Shown: positions 1 through 11,738, numbered from the stretch's first letter. The stretch: 64,000 bases of DNA from Hoplostethus atlanticus (GCA_034670405.1 JAXDDX010000122.1:954001-1018000), one strand, 5' to 3'. The notes: generated from the sequence alone by a model not told the origin. Numbers and translations are program-made.

Positions 1-241
1 GGTTTTTTTGTGATTGGAGGCAGCACACGCACCTGGTACAGAATGAACCCGGTGACAGATAACGGACGTGTGGAGTGTACATTTCAGTTTGTCAAGTTTG
101 TTTTAGAGTGTGTCGTGTACATATTCGGTTACGTCGAGGCTCCGTTTTGTTATTGGGGTATCGCAACTTATAAATAAAGTTGGCGTCGTATTTTCAGCCG
201 TTTGATAGCAGACCCTGGCTACGGAGCAGAGTAGTGTAACA
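1..241 (+). other. Possible right part of an LTR (fossil), family unassigned
   Basis: The window opens in sequence with an AATAAA signal near 172-177, followed by a short unique stretch that ends in GTGTAACA near 241. This is the layout of the R-U5 end of a long terminal repeat. No left end, internal region or target duplication can be seen because the window starts inside it. It could equally be plain intron sequence. Confidence 0.22.
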
Positions 242-420
242 CTACAGGAGGCATTGTGATATGTAATGTCATATTGTTACACTGCATGGGACTGGTGGTC
301 TCGTGCGGATTGAATCAAGATCAGGTCGACCGAGATGTAAAACATGACAAGAAAAGCGTGAAAATGAAATTATTTGAATGACGCAAACTGTCCCTGTCTC
401 TCTGCCTATTTCTCTACCTG

Positions 421-446
421 GCTCTCTCTCTCTCTCTCTCTCTTTC

Positions 447-483
<37 letters not shown>

Positions 484-596
484 CTCTCTCTCTGCTTTTC
501 TCTCTCTTTCTCTTTCTCTCTCTCTCTCTCTCTCTCTGCTTTTCTCTGCCCCTGTCTCTCTCTCTCTCTCTCTGCCTGTCTCTCTCACTCTCTTGA
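421..596 (+). repeat. (CT)n pyrimidine tract with TTTCTC interruptions
   Basis: About 175 bp consist almost only of C and T on the + strand, made of CT dinucleotides broken by TTTCTC and TGCTTTTC units. The Arg/Glu-rich and Ser/Leu-rich frames across it come purely from this composition. Confidence 0.95.
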
Positions 597-1410
597 TGAC
601 ATGTTGAGGCTCCAATAGGTGGCAATATCATTGTCTGTTCTCATGTATGGTCCCTAGGGATGTACTATATTACAACTTATTGATTTTCTTAGTGAGTATT
701 ATTGATGGAACACATTATTATTGATGACCTGTTGCATAATTGCCAATGTGACATTAATTGATGTAGAAATAATTAGAAAAATGAGCCATCAGAGCCATTT
801 GAGAGCACGATTTTGAGTGAGCAATGCAAGAGTGTGTTTCTGTTACAAAGTGATATAGATGAATTACTAATGTCACTCTTGCCCCCCCAGATATCGACAT
901 TGGCAGTCAATCCAAATATCCATTATGCTTATTCAGTCAGACTCTTAATAGATATAGGTAGACAGACACAGATACAAGGGCAGACAGATGAATACATAGT
1001 TTTTAAATGGTCCTCAGAGAGGAAAATTTGCTAAAATTCCAGGTTGTTTTGGGCTGTAATATCTGAAATCATAGTGGTTCAAACTGAACTTTGCCTGAGG
1101 CTAGTTGAACATTTGAATGGCTGAAGCGGTTTGCATCGGTTTGAGGCCTGAAAACCTTGTCTTTTTGAGAAACGTATCACTCCCATTGTGGAACATTTGT
1201 TGGAAAGAAAAATGCCTCTGGTCACACCCTGTCAAGATGTCTCAAGTAAAAAAAAAAAAAAAAAAGATCTCAAGAATGTTTGGGGAACTCTTGTGAATGT
1301 CGTGGCTACGATATAAATACTCTGGCGCTGGGTATCTGTTACTCCGCTACCAGTTGTGTAACAGTTGTGACAGATGTCCGCCGAGCCATTCCCTGCACTC
1401 CGGGATCAAG
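597..1410. other. Intronic stretch, nothing recognised
   Basis: AT-rich unique sequence with one short poly-A run near 1249-1264. I see no gene, RNA or repeat boundary in it. Confidence 0.5.
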
Positions 1411-1795
1411 TTGAAGCTGCACTAGGCGAGATTCTTCTGTCAAAATAACACCTGTCGTTTCAGTCTGAATCACAAAGTGGGGCTGCAGCAGAGAAGAGCA
1501 TTCCTTCCCCCCTTGACTGAGACGCCCTAGATTAATTTAGTTTGCCCAAATGAAATTCTGGTGCCGGGTACGGTCATTTCTCCACTCACAGGAAGTAAGC
1601 GTCCAGAGAAAACTGGACTCACCGAAGTTAAATGGCTTTCCTGTCTCGTCCCTTTTGGTATCTTTTGGCGCAAAGCATCTCACACCGGCAGAGTTGCAGG
1701 AATTCTGACTATCGGAGTTGAAGCGGTTTTCAAGTAGTTACCTCTCGCTACCTGTAGGGGCCGCCAACGCGTAAAGTCGCCCAGTGCAGCTTCAA
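1411..1795. mobile_element. TTAA-type MITE copy 1 (related to T2/Kolobok-like or piggyBac-like MITEs)
   Basis: The left end TTGAAGCTGCACTAGGCG is mirrored at the right end as CGCCCAGTGCAGCTTCAA. The interior (CCTTCCCCCCTT near 1501, CACAGGAAGT near 1587, and a TCCAGAGAAAACTGGACTCA block near 1602-1621) is shared with the element at 53514-55187. The copy is about 385 bp and non-coding. The termini look like degenerated TTAA sites (TTGA and TCAA here, TTAA in the other copies). The superfamily is inferred only from the TTAA-associated ends. Confidence 0.7.
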
Positions 1796-3348
1796 ACGCT
1801 CCTGATTAGGACACCATATCGCGATACACTCGCCTCAATGGCGTTTCTGTCTCTCTTCAGCATGTAGGCAAATGCTTAAGTGTGCAAGTGGAGACCATAT
1901 GTCTTGTTCTTATGCTGTCAGTGTTTGAAGGCACTTGCACATATGCTGGAGGTCTGGAGGTCAAGCCCATAGTTTCACCTACAGAGTTTGTGATTGAGTC
2001 GATTTGCTGGGGCGAAACCCGGTGTGTCAGATAAGTGCACCCGGCTCCTGTTAGCCAGGGCTCAGAGGAGTTCGAGCAAAGAAGGTAATTTAATCTTGGA
2101 GCTGGAATGAGCCCACGTCTCCCACTCCGAGCAGCGCTGGCTTGCAATGCGAAAACGCACCGAGATTGGAGGTTGGAGAGAGGTTAGCGTGAAAAGACCA
2201 CACAGAAATGGGCTGGTATGACAAGGTGGGTGCTCAGGGGTTGTGGGAAGGATGTAGGGGTCCTCGATGTGTAGTGGCGTGGATCTGGACTTGATGTTAA
2301 TGCAAGAGAAAGTATCCCCGACACACAGCTCTCCTAGGGCAGGGCAAGGCTGTAAATGGAGAAAATGGAGCGTTATGCACACACAAAAGGCGGTGATGAA
2401 ATGTGGTTGTTCTGGAGGAAATAACACGAGATTCTTTAATAGACCAATCATGAATTGCATAACGACTGCAAGTTGTTGAAGAAAACGAGCACGCTTTGTA
2501 ATAACAGTACATGATAATGAGGTACCAAAGGGACAAGGGTTGTTTCTACACCCATCTTTTGAAGAGGAAAAAAACCCCACACTGAAATCTATCAGTATTA
2601 AGATAGCTTGCCAGACACAAACAGATAATGCTTTGACAAAATATATACCTTTTTCAAGAGGCAACAACGTAGCTATTAGCTATTAACGTAGCTACATTTT
2701 CGGTCTATCAGCCAAGCAGCACGACAGTCCGTAAGAGCAAAGCTGCTTGGCTGAGGTATGAGTCAATCAGACCTTTCCTATTCCACCACTGATGGCTTTT
2801 GAGCAATTTTAATCGCCTTTGCCGTTAGTCCCCAGCTAGTTATTACGTTCATCACTGCAATTTTGAACGTGTGTATATTGGCAACACAGCATTAGCGAAT
2901 GTGCAAAGGTGTTCGACAGAATTAAAAGCTCTGAAATACTATTTAATCAGTACAGTCGAAGCCTTCGGCGGCCTTCCAAAGTCCCCCGGTCCCGCGAATA
3001 GCTGGACAACTTGGCAAACCTCAATGCTTTTGTATATAACCGCAGTGTGATTACTTCTATTTATCTAAAAATGATTTCCTCTTATCATCAAGGGCTGAGT
3101 CTGGGGCGCGGCAGTCGGTGTTTTGCCACTGAAGTCTATTTTCTCCACGGGAGCTGAACCGACTGTTGGAGTGGTGGGGATGAAATGCAGTGTCGCCTCC
3201 AACAGACTTTATACTCCATATCTAGGTTGAATAGCCTCCTGGTTCAGCAGCATGCCACGTCTGGGTAAAAACATTGACAGAGTGAAATGCCAGACCATTA
3301 GGAAGGCCTAGTTTTACAAGCGTACCAGCTATTGTCTTCAGTTCAAAG
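1796..3348. other. Intronic stretch with the longest chance frame of the window, nothing recognised
   Basis: A 201-codon minus-strand frame lies at 2062-2667, but its product shows no recognisable domain and no splice context. The rest is unique AT-rich sequence. Confidence 0.5.
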
Positions 3349-4125
3349 TAAGGCTAGACTATGTATCGGGCCAATACTTGCCTTATATTAAATATCAGAT
3401 ATTGTCATATTGTCCAGTCATGTCGTCCACTGAGGATGTGTTGGAGTTTCCTCCCTGACCACAGCTACATAAAAAAAGTGTGTAAAACCTGCAATGAAAT
3501 GTTATTTTCTTTGCACACTAATGTTTTTTGTAAATTAATTCTTCATTTAAAGGAAGTGATGTATCCCAGAGTTTCTCTACCGTTGAATAGGTGAGGTTAG
3601 TCACCCTGCATTTCATCAGTCTGGGTTTCAATGGAGAGTTTTAGTCTCCCATGATGGTCTAAATGCTGTTTCAGTGGCTTTTCCACCCTGACAGGAATAC
3701 AATTCTGGGGGAAACGGTGAATGCTTGTGATTTGTGGGCATGAAAATGTCAAATTTGAAGATTTTGAGTATGTTTACATGCACACCAATACCACAGTTAC
3801 CGGTAGCAATCAGCTTAAGGCAATATTTTGATTACAGCCTTTACATGGTTTGAAGTAACGCGATTTCTTTAACAACCCGAGTCTGACGGATTCTTTTAAT
3901 AATCGGTCTACCGCTCGCCACTGCACTGCACCACGTTGCAACATCCCGGTTACTGCGTCTGATGACTGACGTGCAGTTTGAAAAAGGCAAAAGAAATCGG
4001 ACAAAGACCCTTAACCGATTCATGCTTACTCCGATTATGACCTTACCCTGATTTAAAATAATCAGATAAAGGCACTGACAAAATAACAGTATCGGCCTTC
4101 AAAAACCCATATCAGTCAAACCCTA
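3349..4125 (+). mobile_element. Family 1 hAT-like MITE, copy A, enlarged by a nested insertion
   Basis: The left end is a diverged TAAGGCTAGACT and the right end is CATATCAGTCAAACCCTA, the inverted pair seen in other family 1 copies. The 8 bp before (GTTCAAAG, 3341-3348) and after (GTTCAAAA, 4126-4133) match at 7 of 8 positions, as expected for the 8-bp target duplication of hAT transposons. The diagnostic interior is present: TCAATGGAGAGTTTTAGTCT, TGGTCTAAATGCTGTTTCAG and CCACCCTGACAGGAATA. It is non-coding. It is longer than its relatives because about 300 bp of foreign sequence lies near 3771-4072. Confidence 0.75.
3771..4072. mobile_element. Sequence nested inside family 1 copy A
   Basis: Family 1 similarity stops at GATTTTGAGTAT (about 3770) and resumes at GACAAAATAACAGTATCGG (about 4076). 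The intervening sequence opens with GTTTACATGCACACCAATAC and has an internal second TTTACATGG. It resembles fish MITEs with TTTACATGCAC ends, but I cannot place matching inverted ends or a target duplication, so the exact borders are uncertain. Confidence 0.45.
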
Positions 4126-6221
4126 GTTCAAAATATACCATTTATACCTTTTAAAGGACTGAGCAGAATTGTGTGTTTTTATGCTACTTTTTACTGCTAC
4201 TTTATTTTGGTGTGTGGCTGTTTTGGGCTGTGTTGAAAACCCCACCTTGGTTGGTAGTGGTGGTAGCAGTTGGAGCGTCCCGGAGCATTATCGCCCCGCG
4301 CAATATGTTTATGACATTAATCTGCCGGGGCTCCTGCTGCTCATGTCTACCTGTCACCACTGTGCATTGTTAATGGAGCTGACAGCGTTGCCAGATCGTC
4401 TTGGCCTGGACCCACAAGGCTTCCCGGTAGAGACAACGGGGACCATCTCCGCTTCTCCAGGTGTTTTGATATGTGTTGCATTTCCCTCAACAACAAATCA
4501 TTACTGGACAGATGGAGTTGCGCCAGCAGACACTACACCGCCTGTCAAAAAGGCCACTCAACATGTTTTGACACAGTTTTAGACGTCACCACTTAGCGCA
4601 AAAGGCAAATGCCAACGTCGGTATTAAACTTAGATTTCCTTTAAAAAAGGTGCTTGTCTTGTAATTGCCGTATACATCATGACTGCTCACTCTTAAACAA
4701 GTGCACAGCTCTCGGTTTATCTCATCTTATTCCAACAAGCTCTATTATAATCTGCCGGATGCAGCGGCGCAATAAAACAGCAGAATTGTTGAGGGGAATA
4801 AATCCACTGTAGCAGGAGCACATCAACGGCTCTAAAATCAACCTCTGTTGGAAATTGGGGTCTGTTACAGATATGTGGGAGGGCTGCTAAATGTATGAGT
4901 ATAGCGTCCCAGAGGATTGGCTGGGCTCCACTTGCTGCTGTGGCAACAAAGGAACCGGGAGCTGAAAGCGTCCCGACTTTTCAGCTACAGAAGACACCCA
5001 GACTTCAGACAGTCAGACGTTTGCTTTGCAGCGAGTTTCAGAAAGGCCCAAATGCCTGAGACCTAACCCGGTTTCTGCTTAATTCGGAGAACACACTGAC
5101 ACAGATCACGTCTCAAATTCTCCACAAAGCAGTGAGAGTGTGAGTGATGCTTTGAAGGCAACCACATAGCTTACCCAATCAGTCAAGAAATAGCAGCAGC
5201 AACAATATATGAGGACTCTGTTTAACACGGGCATGCTGTGCCTTATTTCGATAAACATCCTCAGGAAAGGAAATGCCATTAAGTCGGCCCAAAATGCTTT
5301 TCTTGCTACATTCAAAGGAAAAATCCGCTCACATTTTTTCAGCTAGCTAAAAATATCAACGGTAAATGTCAGATTTTGATGTCAGCCCCTGAATACAAAG
5401 GGCAAGGATTTATTTCTAGACCCACCATTATACACAGAATGTTGCACAATCACACAGGGAGGAATCCATCATAGAAGACAGTAGCCTCAAAGGACCATAA
5501 TGCAATGCAGCCACAAGACATGTTGCATTTTGAGTAAGAGGTGTGACTTTTTCCTCGACTGGAAACAGCCTTGCTCTCTTACCATGCTATCACCATTGCT
5601 CCCCACGAATCTCTCTCCATATCTCTACAACTACACGTATAACCTACAGCTGAATGGAACAAGTTCAGGCACGGGGGTTGTCTCAAGGCACTCTGGGAAA
5701 CATAGGAAATCACTCAGAAGTAGTAGAAGGAGAAGCAGAAGAGGCAGGTTGAGGGGAAAGTGGCTACAACAAAACAATGTAATGACGTTTCTTCACGAAA
5801 TAACTCCCAGAATGCATTGAACATCACAGATCGATGATATCTAACAGTGTATCCGAGGTTGTTTTTTTTTTCCCTTTTTTAAAGGAGAATTTACGATTTG
5901 GTATTGAAACGATTGCTGTTGCTCCTGAGATTACTAACTGGTTTGTAATGACAGGTGGGATTGATGATGTTGAGGATTGCTGGTCGTTGAAGGTGGGCTT
6001 CTTTATTACAAACGAGAAGGCGACCGAGATGAGATATGCAGCAGCATGTCTGTCCTGCTGTGACGGCTGCCTGTCTGTTTAGTCCGGCCCCGCTCCCTGT
6101 CAGCTGCCGCTGCCATTACCTCCCAGATTTGTCGCCGCCGCCGACAGCCAGCCATGAATAATCTTTATGAATATTCCTTTATCGCTGTCGCTATGTTTAC
6201 ACTCTCCGGCTCAACCAATTG
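4126..6221. other. Intronic stretch, largely nothing recognised; short inverted ends near 5687-5818
   Basis: Unique sequence. A 137-codon frame at 4169-4582 starts with a hydrophobic segment but has no recognisable domain. Around 5687-5818, GGCACTCTGGGAAACATAGG at one end and CTCCCAGAATGCATTG at the other form a loose inverted pair, which may be a small MITE. Confidence 0.4.
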
Positions 6222-6283
6222 TTGTGTGTGTGGACGTGTGTGTGTGTGGACGTGTGTGGACGTGTGTGGACGTGTGTGGACGC
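6222..6283 (+). repeat. Decamer tandem repeat GTGTGTGGAC
   Basis: A GT-rich decamer with consensus GTGTGTGGAC is repeated about five times and ends at GACGCGGCGG. It looks like a minisatellite derived from a GT run. Confidence 0.85.
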
Positions 6284-7265
6284 GGCGGCCCCGTGACTGC
6301 AGTGGAGGAGAAAACCGTCACTCCGTTAATGCTGTAGCACGACACAACCGGAGCAACAGATTCAGCTGACGGGGCGGTCAAAGTTCAGCCGCGTGACGCT
6401 TTTTGGCAGTGCTGTCAGCAAGTGTCACTTTAGATTGAGATGACATCTGGGGCCAAACCGCTGCACTCTCGCTTCCCTTCACTTCTACGGCTCCGGGCTC
6501 CTTTTGGCATCATGATTGCACGATGCCAAAAGCTGTTTCTTCTCAGGTTTTGCTGCTGTATTTGTTATCTCTCAGCGTTTCCCCTCTCGGAACCCGCAGT
6601 ATATTTACCACATAGTCTCCAGTGTCACTAATGTAGAAGGTCATCAGTCTAGTGCAGATAAACTCACGTTAGATTAACCACCGAACTACAAACTCAGTCC
6701 TCCTTGTAGCTAACCCTCCATTTTGGTAAGATCTTTACAAAAAAAAAAACCCATTTCAGCGATATGGAGCGAGACCCAGAGTGTGTCAGTCCCAGGGTAG
6801 CGGTAGATATTACACTTTAAAAAGTAGGTGTTTAAAGTTATCAAAGCTGTGGGCCTCTGAGTGTCCCCGCGGCACACAGGCGATATTAAAAGTTGAAGGG
6901 AAAGTTTGTAAAGAAAAAAAAAAAGTAAAAAAAATAAATCAATCAAATAAATACAAAAAAATGCAGTGTCCCTCGGCAGAGTGAGCAAGGGCACTGCGGC
7001 GTCTCCCGTTCACCCTTGTCAAGGCTAGCGGTCACCCTCCTGCACACAGCAGGGGAGGCGATGCAGCATGAACAGCAACACCTGTGTGTCTGCTATCACT
7101 GCAGGACGTCTTCACCAGAAGCTTCATCGCCTCCTCTTCCTCCTCCTCCTCCTCCTCCCCTCCTTCCGTAAAAAGATTTTGAATGTAAGCCAATTTGGCG
7201 GCTCAGTTTCGGCTGCTCCAAAGCGCCTTATAGTGCAATGAGCGTATGCATGGCGCGTCAGCAGC
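6284..7265. other. Intronic stretch, nothing recognised
   Basis: Contains poly-A rich patches near 6740-6750 and 6914-6960 and a CTC/CCT run near 7130-7160. No gene or named repeat is seen. Confidence 0.5.
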
Positions 7266-7500
7266 CCCTAGAGGTTAGAAAAGTGGTCCTTGTGACCGGA
7301 AGGTTGCCCGGTTTTAATCTCCGGAGCCAGCTGAGGAGACTGCGGCTGGGGAAAGCAAAGGGGCAGTGTTCACCCCGCTCTTAACAGCTGCTGTCGAGGT
7401 GCCCTTGAGCAAGGCTGCTCAGGGGCAGCTCCCAGGTGTGAATGTGTGGCATGTGAAGCGGGGCGGCCTCGAGGTCTGTTGACCTTCCTGAATTGATAAT
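7266..7500 (+). mobile_element. tRNA-derived SINE (percomorph type), diverged
   Basis: The order is that of common percomorph tRNA-derived SINEs: a degenerate box A region (TAGAGGTTAGAAAAGTGG), then TTGTGACCGGAAGGTTGCC, a decayed box B (CGGTTTTAATCTC), and a body with the hallmark GTGCCCTTGAGCAAGGC and GCTGCTCAGGGGC. It is transcribed by RNA polymerase III when intact and moved by a partner LINE. The decayed box B suggests an old inactive copy. A second copy is at 39348-39595. Confidence 0.75.
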
Positions 7501-7524
7501 GGTTAAAATATAATACGATGGAGC

Positions 7525-7640
7525 ATGGGAGGTCCCAGTGGGAATCGAACCCCTAACCTTGGCTGTGTTGGCACCTTGCTTCCCCGTCTTTTGCCTCTCG
7601 ACCCTTCCTTCTGCTTTTGGAAATCATTTGGCTTAAAGTC
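7525..7640 (-). mobile_element. Second tRNA-like SINE head, opposite strand
   Basis: Read on the - strand, it has a perfect box B core GGTTCGATTCC (plus-strand GGAATCGAACC near 7542-7552), preceded by AACACAGCCAAGGTTAGG and a loose box A-like GAGGCAAAAGACGG about 50 bases upstream. No full cloverleaf could be folded by eye, so a tRNA-derived SINE or tRNA pseudogene is more likely than a functional tRNA. Confidence 0.5.
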
Positions 7641-8757
7641 AGTTTCACGTCTCTAGAGTTTCCTTCTTTCTTCCCCCCGCCCCCCCGCCCCCTCTCTCTC
7701 CCTTCTGTCCTATATGCTGTTCGGTGGGCATCTTGGCAGCCATGAGAGGCGGTAGCACCTGGGCCAGCATCTGCCGCGTTTGCCTTCCAACACCACCTTC
7801 CATCAGTAGTTGGTACAGGGCTTGGAGCCCCCGTGGCCTCCGAACTCTGATAAACGCAAAGGCTTACATTCAAGGATCCAGCGGCTCACCCCCCCTGCAT
7901 GAGAATGACTGAGCCACCGGCAACCTGCAGCATTTTTGTATTCAGGGAGGAATGCGTTAGCCCAGCCAAGGATGATTAGAAGTGTATACCTCTGAAAATC
8001 CTCATTCTGTTTCATGAGATGTATCACCGCCCGGGGTGCGATGTGGTGGTTTTACAAGCTTGACGTTGCAGGAGGCCCTGAATCATCGATTCAGCAAGCA
8101 AAACCTTCAAGTGGAGGATCAGCATCTTAGGTGGAGAAAGAGAGAGAACTGAAGTAAGAGAGGATGTGTGAAGTACGGAAATCAGCCGGGGGTCTCTGTT
8201 TTCGCACTTTGCTGCAACTCACCTTTTCGCCGCCCCTCATCTCGCCCGTCTCGCCGGTCCGCCGGAGGTGAAAGTGAAGGCCAGCTTAGTTAGTTAGGAA
8301 GGAGTCCCCAGATCAGCCATGGAACATGTGTGTCCCTGTGCCCTCCTGCCCTCCAACCCTAATCCCAGCATCAATGGAGTGTGAGCAGATGGTGTTGTGC
8401 CCGGGGTCGATGAGCCCGTACACAATAATGAGAGGGGATGAGAGGAGGACGAGGCCAGCCCAGACGCCAGAGGGATGATGCAGGGATGACCTGAGTAGAC
8501 GGTAATAACAGGTCCACTTTGTTTGCCCTTGCGTAAGGCGCCGGGTGACATATGTTGTTTGCGAGATGGTTAAACACAGTCCTCGTGTACATTGACCTAG
8601 AAAAGTAATGAGAGCAGCTCAAACGGAGATGGCGCCAGTTGTTTTTTCTTCCCCCTTCTCTGTTTCGTGTACAAGTTCGCTGACAGTTTTAATGTATGAT
8701 GAAACAAAAGAGAAACCTCTCTGCAGGTGAAACAGCGGCACTACTCACTACTAAGAT
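7641..8757. other. Intronic stretch, nothing recognised
   Basis: C-rich run near 7675-7690. The open frames on both strands are short and overlap without recognisable products. Confidence 0.5.
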
Positions 8758-9092
8758 GATAAGGGTTTCTGGAGGCTGATACCAATCAGACTGAAGTCTC
8801 AGATCGCTGAAATGTTCAATATCTTTAAATTTGACCTTTTTCATGTACAAGAAATTTGAAGTACTCAGTGTTTTTCCCCCAGACTTTTCTTCCTGTGAGG
8901 GTGGAAAAGCCTCTGAAACAGCATTTAGACCACAGGGCACTAAAACCCTCCACTGAAACCCAGACTAATTCAATTCTTTAAGGTGGGTTAGCAGCTCCTA
9001 GCAGGGTTGAGGCTGTTGAACGAAATACTCAACCTTCATCGGCAGTGATACCCAGTTTTTAATAAAAGCAAGATATCGGTCTAACTATCTAG
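8758..9092 (-). mobile_element. Family 1 MITE, copy B
   Basis: This is the reverse complement of the family 1 interior: AAATTTGACC near 8826, GAGGGTGGAAAAGCCTCTGA near 8897, and CAGCATTTAGACCACAGGGC. The likely outer ends are AAGGGTTTCTGGAGGCTGAT (8761) and GATATCGGTCTAACTATCT (about 9090). No convincing target duplication was found. Confidence 0.6.
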
Positions 9093-10029
9093 CTGCTATG
9101 CTCATGGGAGCCTTGTTGGCTGCATGAAACAAACAAGGGGAGGAGGAGGGACAACACAGTAGCTTGTCGTCATCCCCACCCTTTGCTTTTCCTCTTCATA
9201 TCCTATGTGCTTAAGAAATAAACAACTCTCCCGTGTCAGCAGCCTATTACTTAATTGCAGGGAGGGCCACGGCGGCCCAGAGGTGGTTAGGGATGGAAGC
9301 GACGTATGACATGTTTGTCATTGTCACTCTTCCCATAAACGGCCTCTGCCTGAGTCTCCCCAGCCACGCCCGTCGGGTTTAGAGTCCCAGACACCACTAA
9401 TTATATGCACAAGAAAGTAGGTTATGTATTGTTTTCCTATTTCCACTTCACCAACCCAGTGCCCCCCCCCCCCCCCCAATTCCCCCTACCCTTTTGCCAA
9501 CTCCGTCACCCAGTTTCTGCTCGGCCGGAAGACCCGCTTGTTAATTAAACCTGCCAATCATAGAGAGAGAGAGAGAGAGACATCCAGAGAGCTCTTCACT
9601 TTCTACGGCGGCACTAACTTTACGTTGATGGAGTCGGTCAATTTTCTTATTTTAGAGACGGCATCCCAGGACAGTAACAGTTGTGCGTACGGCGTCCATG
9701 CACGAGTGCGTTTGTGCACGCAGGGGGGAGGGGAGTAATTAATTGGGGGCACAGATTAGGGATGCTGTCAAAAGTGATGGCTCTTTTTCATTCTGCCTTC
9801 AGGGGAAGGAAGAGAGGCTCAGTAACGAGGTCCTCGGCCCGGTCCAACACCGGCATGAGTCCCCCCCCCAACTTCCTCCTCTTCGTCCCAGGCTCCACGT
9901 GTCGTCCACGTTTAATTAAGAATCCGCTGGAGAGGGATTACGGTGCAAGGCAGGATGATCAGGAGAGAAAGGAAAGAAAGAGCATTAGCGGAATCATTAA
10001 CAAGGTTTAGTGTGGCCGGTTGGTTGGGC

Positions 10030-10031
<2 letters not shown>
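9093..10031. other. Intronic stretch with short simple repeats, nothing else recognised
   Basis: A C homopolymer lies near 9463-9477 and a short (GA)n near 9561-9579. Frames in it are low-complexity or unrecognised. Confidence 0.5.

Positions 10032-10081
<50 letters not shown>
10032..10081 (+). repeat. (GT)n microsatellite
   Basis: About 25 uninterrupted TG/GT units. A G homopolymer follows near 10197-10208. Confidence 0.98.
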
Positions 10082-10083
<2 letters not shown>

Positions 10084-10501
10084 TGTGTGGGTCATGGACT
10101 CCCATCAGCCACCAGTGGTTCACAGATGGACGGGTAAAGGCTAACAGGCTCATCTTGTCCCGGAATGGTCGGTGTTTGTTTTTAGTTTTTTTTAGAGGGG
10201 GGGGGGGGTAAAAGTAAATCCTTACCTCAGCCTTCTCCTACCTAATTTACTTGATTTTGTTTGTGCTTAATTGGTGTGGAGGCACGCTTGGATTCCTCAG
10301 CTACAGGACTGCTTACTGCAGCACCACCGCAAGAGTACCATGCGACAAAAAGTTAGTTTGCAGCCGTGGGAGAAAGTGCACGCCGGCAGGCGAGCAGTGA
10401 CAGACACACATGCTTAGGTAGAGTAAAAAAGTAAACTCTGGCTAACACACTTGCATGTTTAAACAGTAACATCTATTTTTAGGTTTTTAAGGGGTTGGAG
10501 G

Positions 10502-10694
10502 GAGGGTTCCACCGATATGGGATTTTGGAGGCCGATATTGATATCACCTATTCAGTATCTTACAATTTGCCCATGTTGATGAAAAATCCTCTGAAACAGA
10601 ATTTAGACCACTAAAACTTTCATAGGATACTACTACCACTACTACTACTACTACTACTACCATTACCACCACTACTACTACTACTACTACTATG

Positions 10695-10726
<32 letters not shown>

Positions 10727-11000
10727 CCCTACTATGTATAATAATACCAATACTAATAACAGCAGAACATATTCATGCATACTTGTGTGGAATCTAATCA
10801 AAATGTCGAATTGAAATTGAATGTCAAAATTAGAATCAACTCAGGTTAAGGACAACCAGTGTAGTATTGATCAATTGATCAAACATTAACTATGTAATCA
10901 ATCAAACTGCATCATGTCCGTTATGTCCGAGGCAGACGTCGCTGACTGGACCGTATCTGACTCTAAATGCCAATATCAGCCCCATGTTGGTCTCACCCTA
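10502..11000 (-). mobile_element. Family 1 MITE, copy C, expanded by a trinucleotide repeat
   Basis: The ends AGGGTTCCACCGATATGGG and CCCATGTTGGTCTCACCCTA form the family terminal inverted repeat. Reverse-strand interior motifs include AAATCCTCTGAAACAGAATT and GTGTGGAATCTAATCAAAAT, and ATCAATCAAACTGCATCATG near 10897 is shared with copy I. An ACT/CTA array at 10627-10733 sits inside. Flanks GTTGGAGG and GCTTGCGG agree at only 5 of 8 positions. Confidence 0.7.
10627..10733 (+). repeat. (ACT)n trinucleotide microsatellite inside family 1 copy C
   Basis: About 35 ACT/CTA units with a few interruptions such as CCATTACCACC and TATGACCACC. Confidence 0.95.
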
Positions 11001-11268
11001 GCTTGCGGCCGGCCTTGTGTCAGCTGTATGTGTGGTGTTTGCTGCGGTGGTAGCTCCCCCCTGTGGCTCGCCCAGCCTTTCAAACCCCTCTAGTAGTCAG
11101 AAGCCGTGGCTCTGCGGCGCTGACGAGGCCACTGGAAGCCTGACTCAGGACTGACCTCCACCTTGTGCTTGCTCAAGACAAGAAGGAGTCAGGGGATTTT
11201 GCCGGAGGGCACTTGGACTGTGTGCTAACTCTGCCTAGCTCTCTGCAGGGGGGGAGGCGAAGACATGG

Positions 11269-11270
<2 letters not shown>

Positions 11271-11334
<64 letters not shown>
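11271..11334 (+). repeat. (GT)n microsatellite
   Basis: 64 bp of uninterrupted GT, followed by decayed GTGTGGTT units. Confidence 0.98.
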
Positions 11335-11336
<2 letters not shown>

Positions 11337-11696
11337 TTGTGTGGTTGTGTGGGGATTGACCTAGCCAGGGGCATAAATAAAAAGTCCAGTAATTGCCTCT
11401 CTGTCACTGAGATTTTTTTTTTTTTACCACAGGTGTTGGAGCCCTTGCAGATGTGGGCTGGAATCTGAACCTGTTGTGATTTTTTTTTCCTTTTTTTTTT
11501 TTTTTTTACAGATTTCCGCGTGAGGTTATGATGTTATGTATAACTAGGTGGTGGCCCTTTCATCGTCACTAACTTTGACAGTTCGTCTTAATGATGTTGA
11601 CATTTCAAATATGCTCAGGAGAAAATGCTATTTGCGGCAATCGCCCTCACCCTTCATGTTATGAAAAACAAAATCACTGGCATGTGAAATTTGCGT

Positions 11697-11738
11697 GGAG
11701 GAGGAGGAGGAGGAGGAGGAGGAGGAGGAGGAGGAGGG
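11697..11738 (+). repeat. (GGA)n trinucleotide microsatellite
   Basis: About 14 GAG/GGA units. The stretch from 11335 to 12170 around it holds only poly-T runs (11412-11425, 11480-11509) and no recognised gene. Confidence 0.95.

Noticed and set aside
269-631. Arg/Glu-rich and Ser/Leu-rich frames
   Set aside because: Pure by-products of the CT tract at 421-596.
2062-2667. 201-codon minus-strand open frame, the longest non-repeat frame
   Set aside because: No recognisable domain, no signal or splice context, mixed composition. Consistent with chance in intron DNA.
4169-4582. 137-codon frame starting with a signal-peptide-like hydrophobic segment; could have been the missing first exon
   Set aside because: No phase 1 donor in a suitable place and no resemblance to R2B phosphatase leaders. 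The hydrophobic start comes from a T-rich stretch, and a second frame there is equally hydrophobic.
10544-10801. Valine-rich minus-strand frame
   Set aside because: Created by the ACT trinucleotide array within a MITE.
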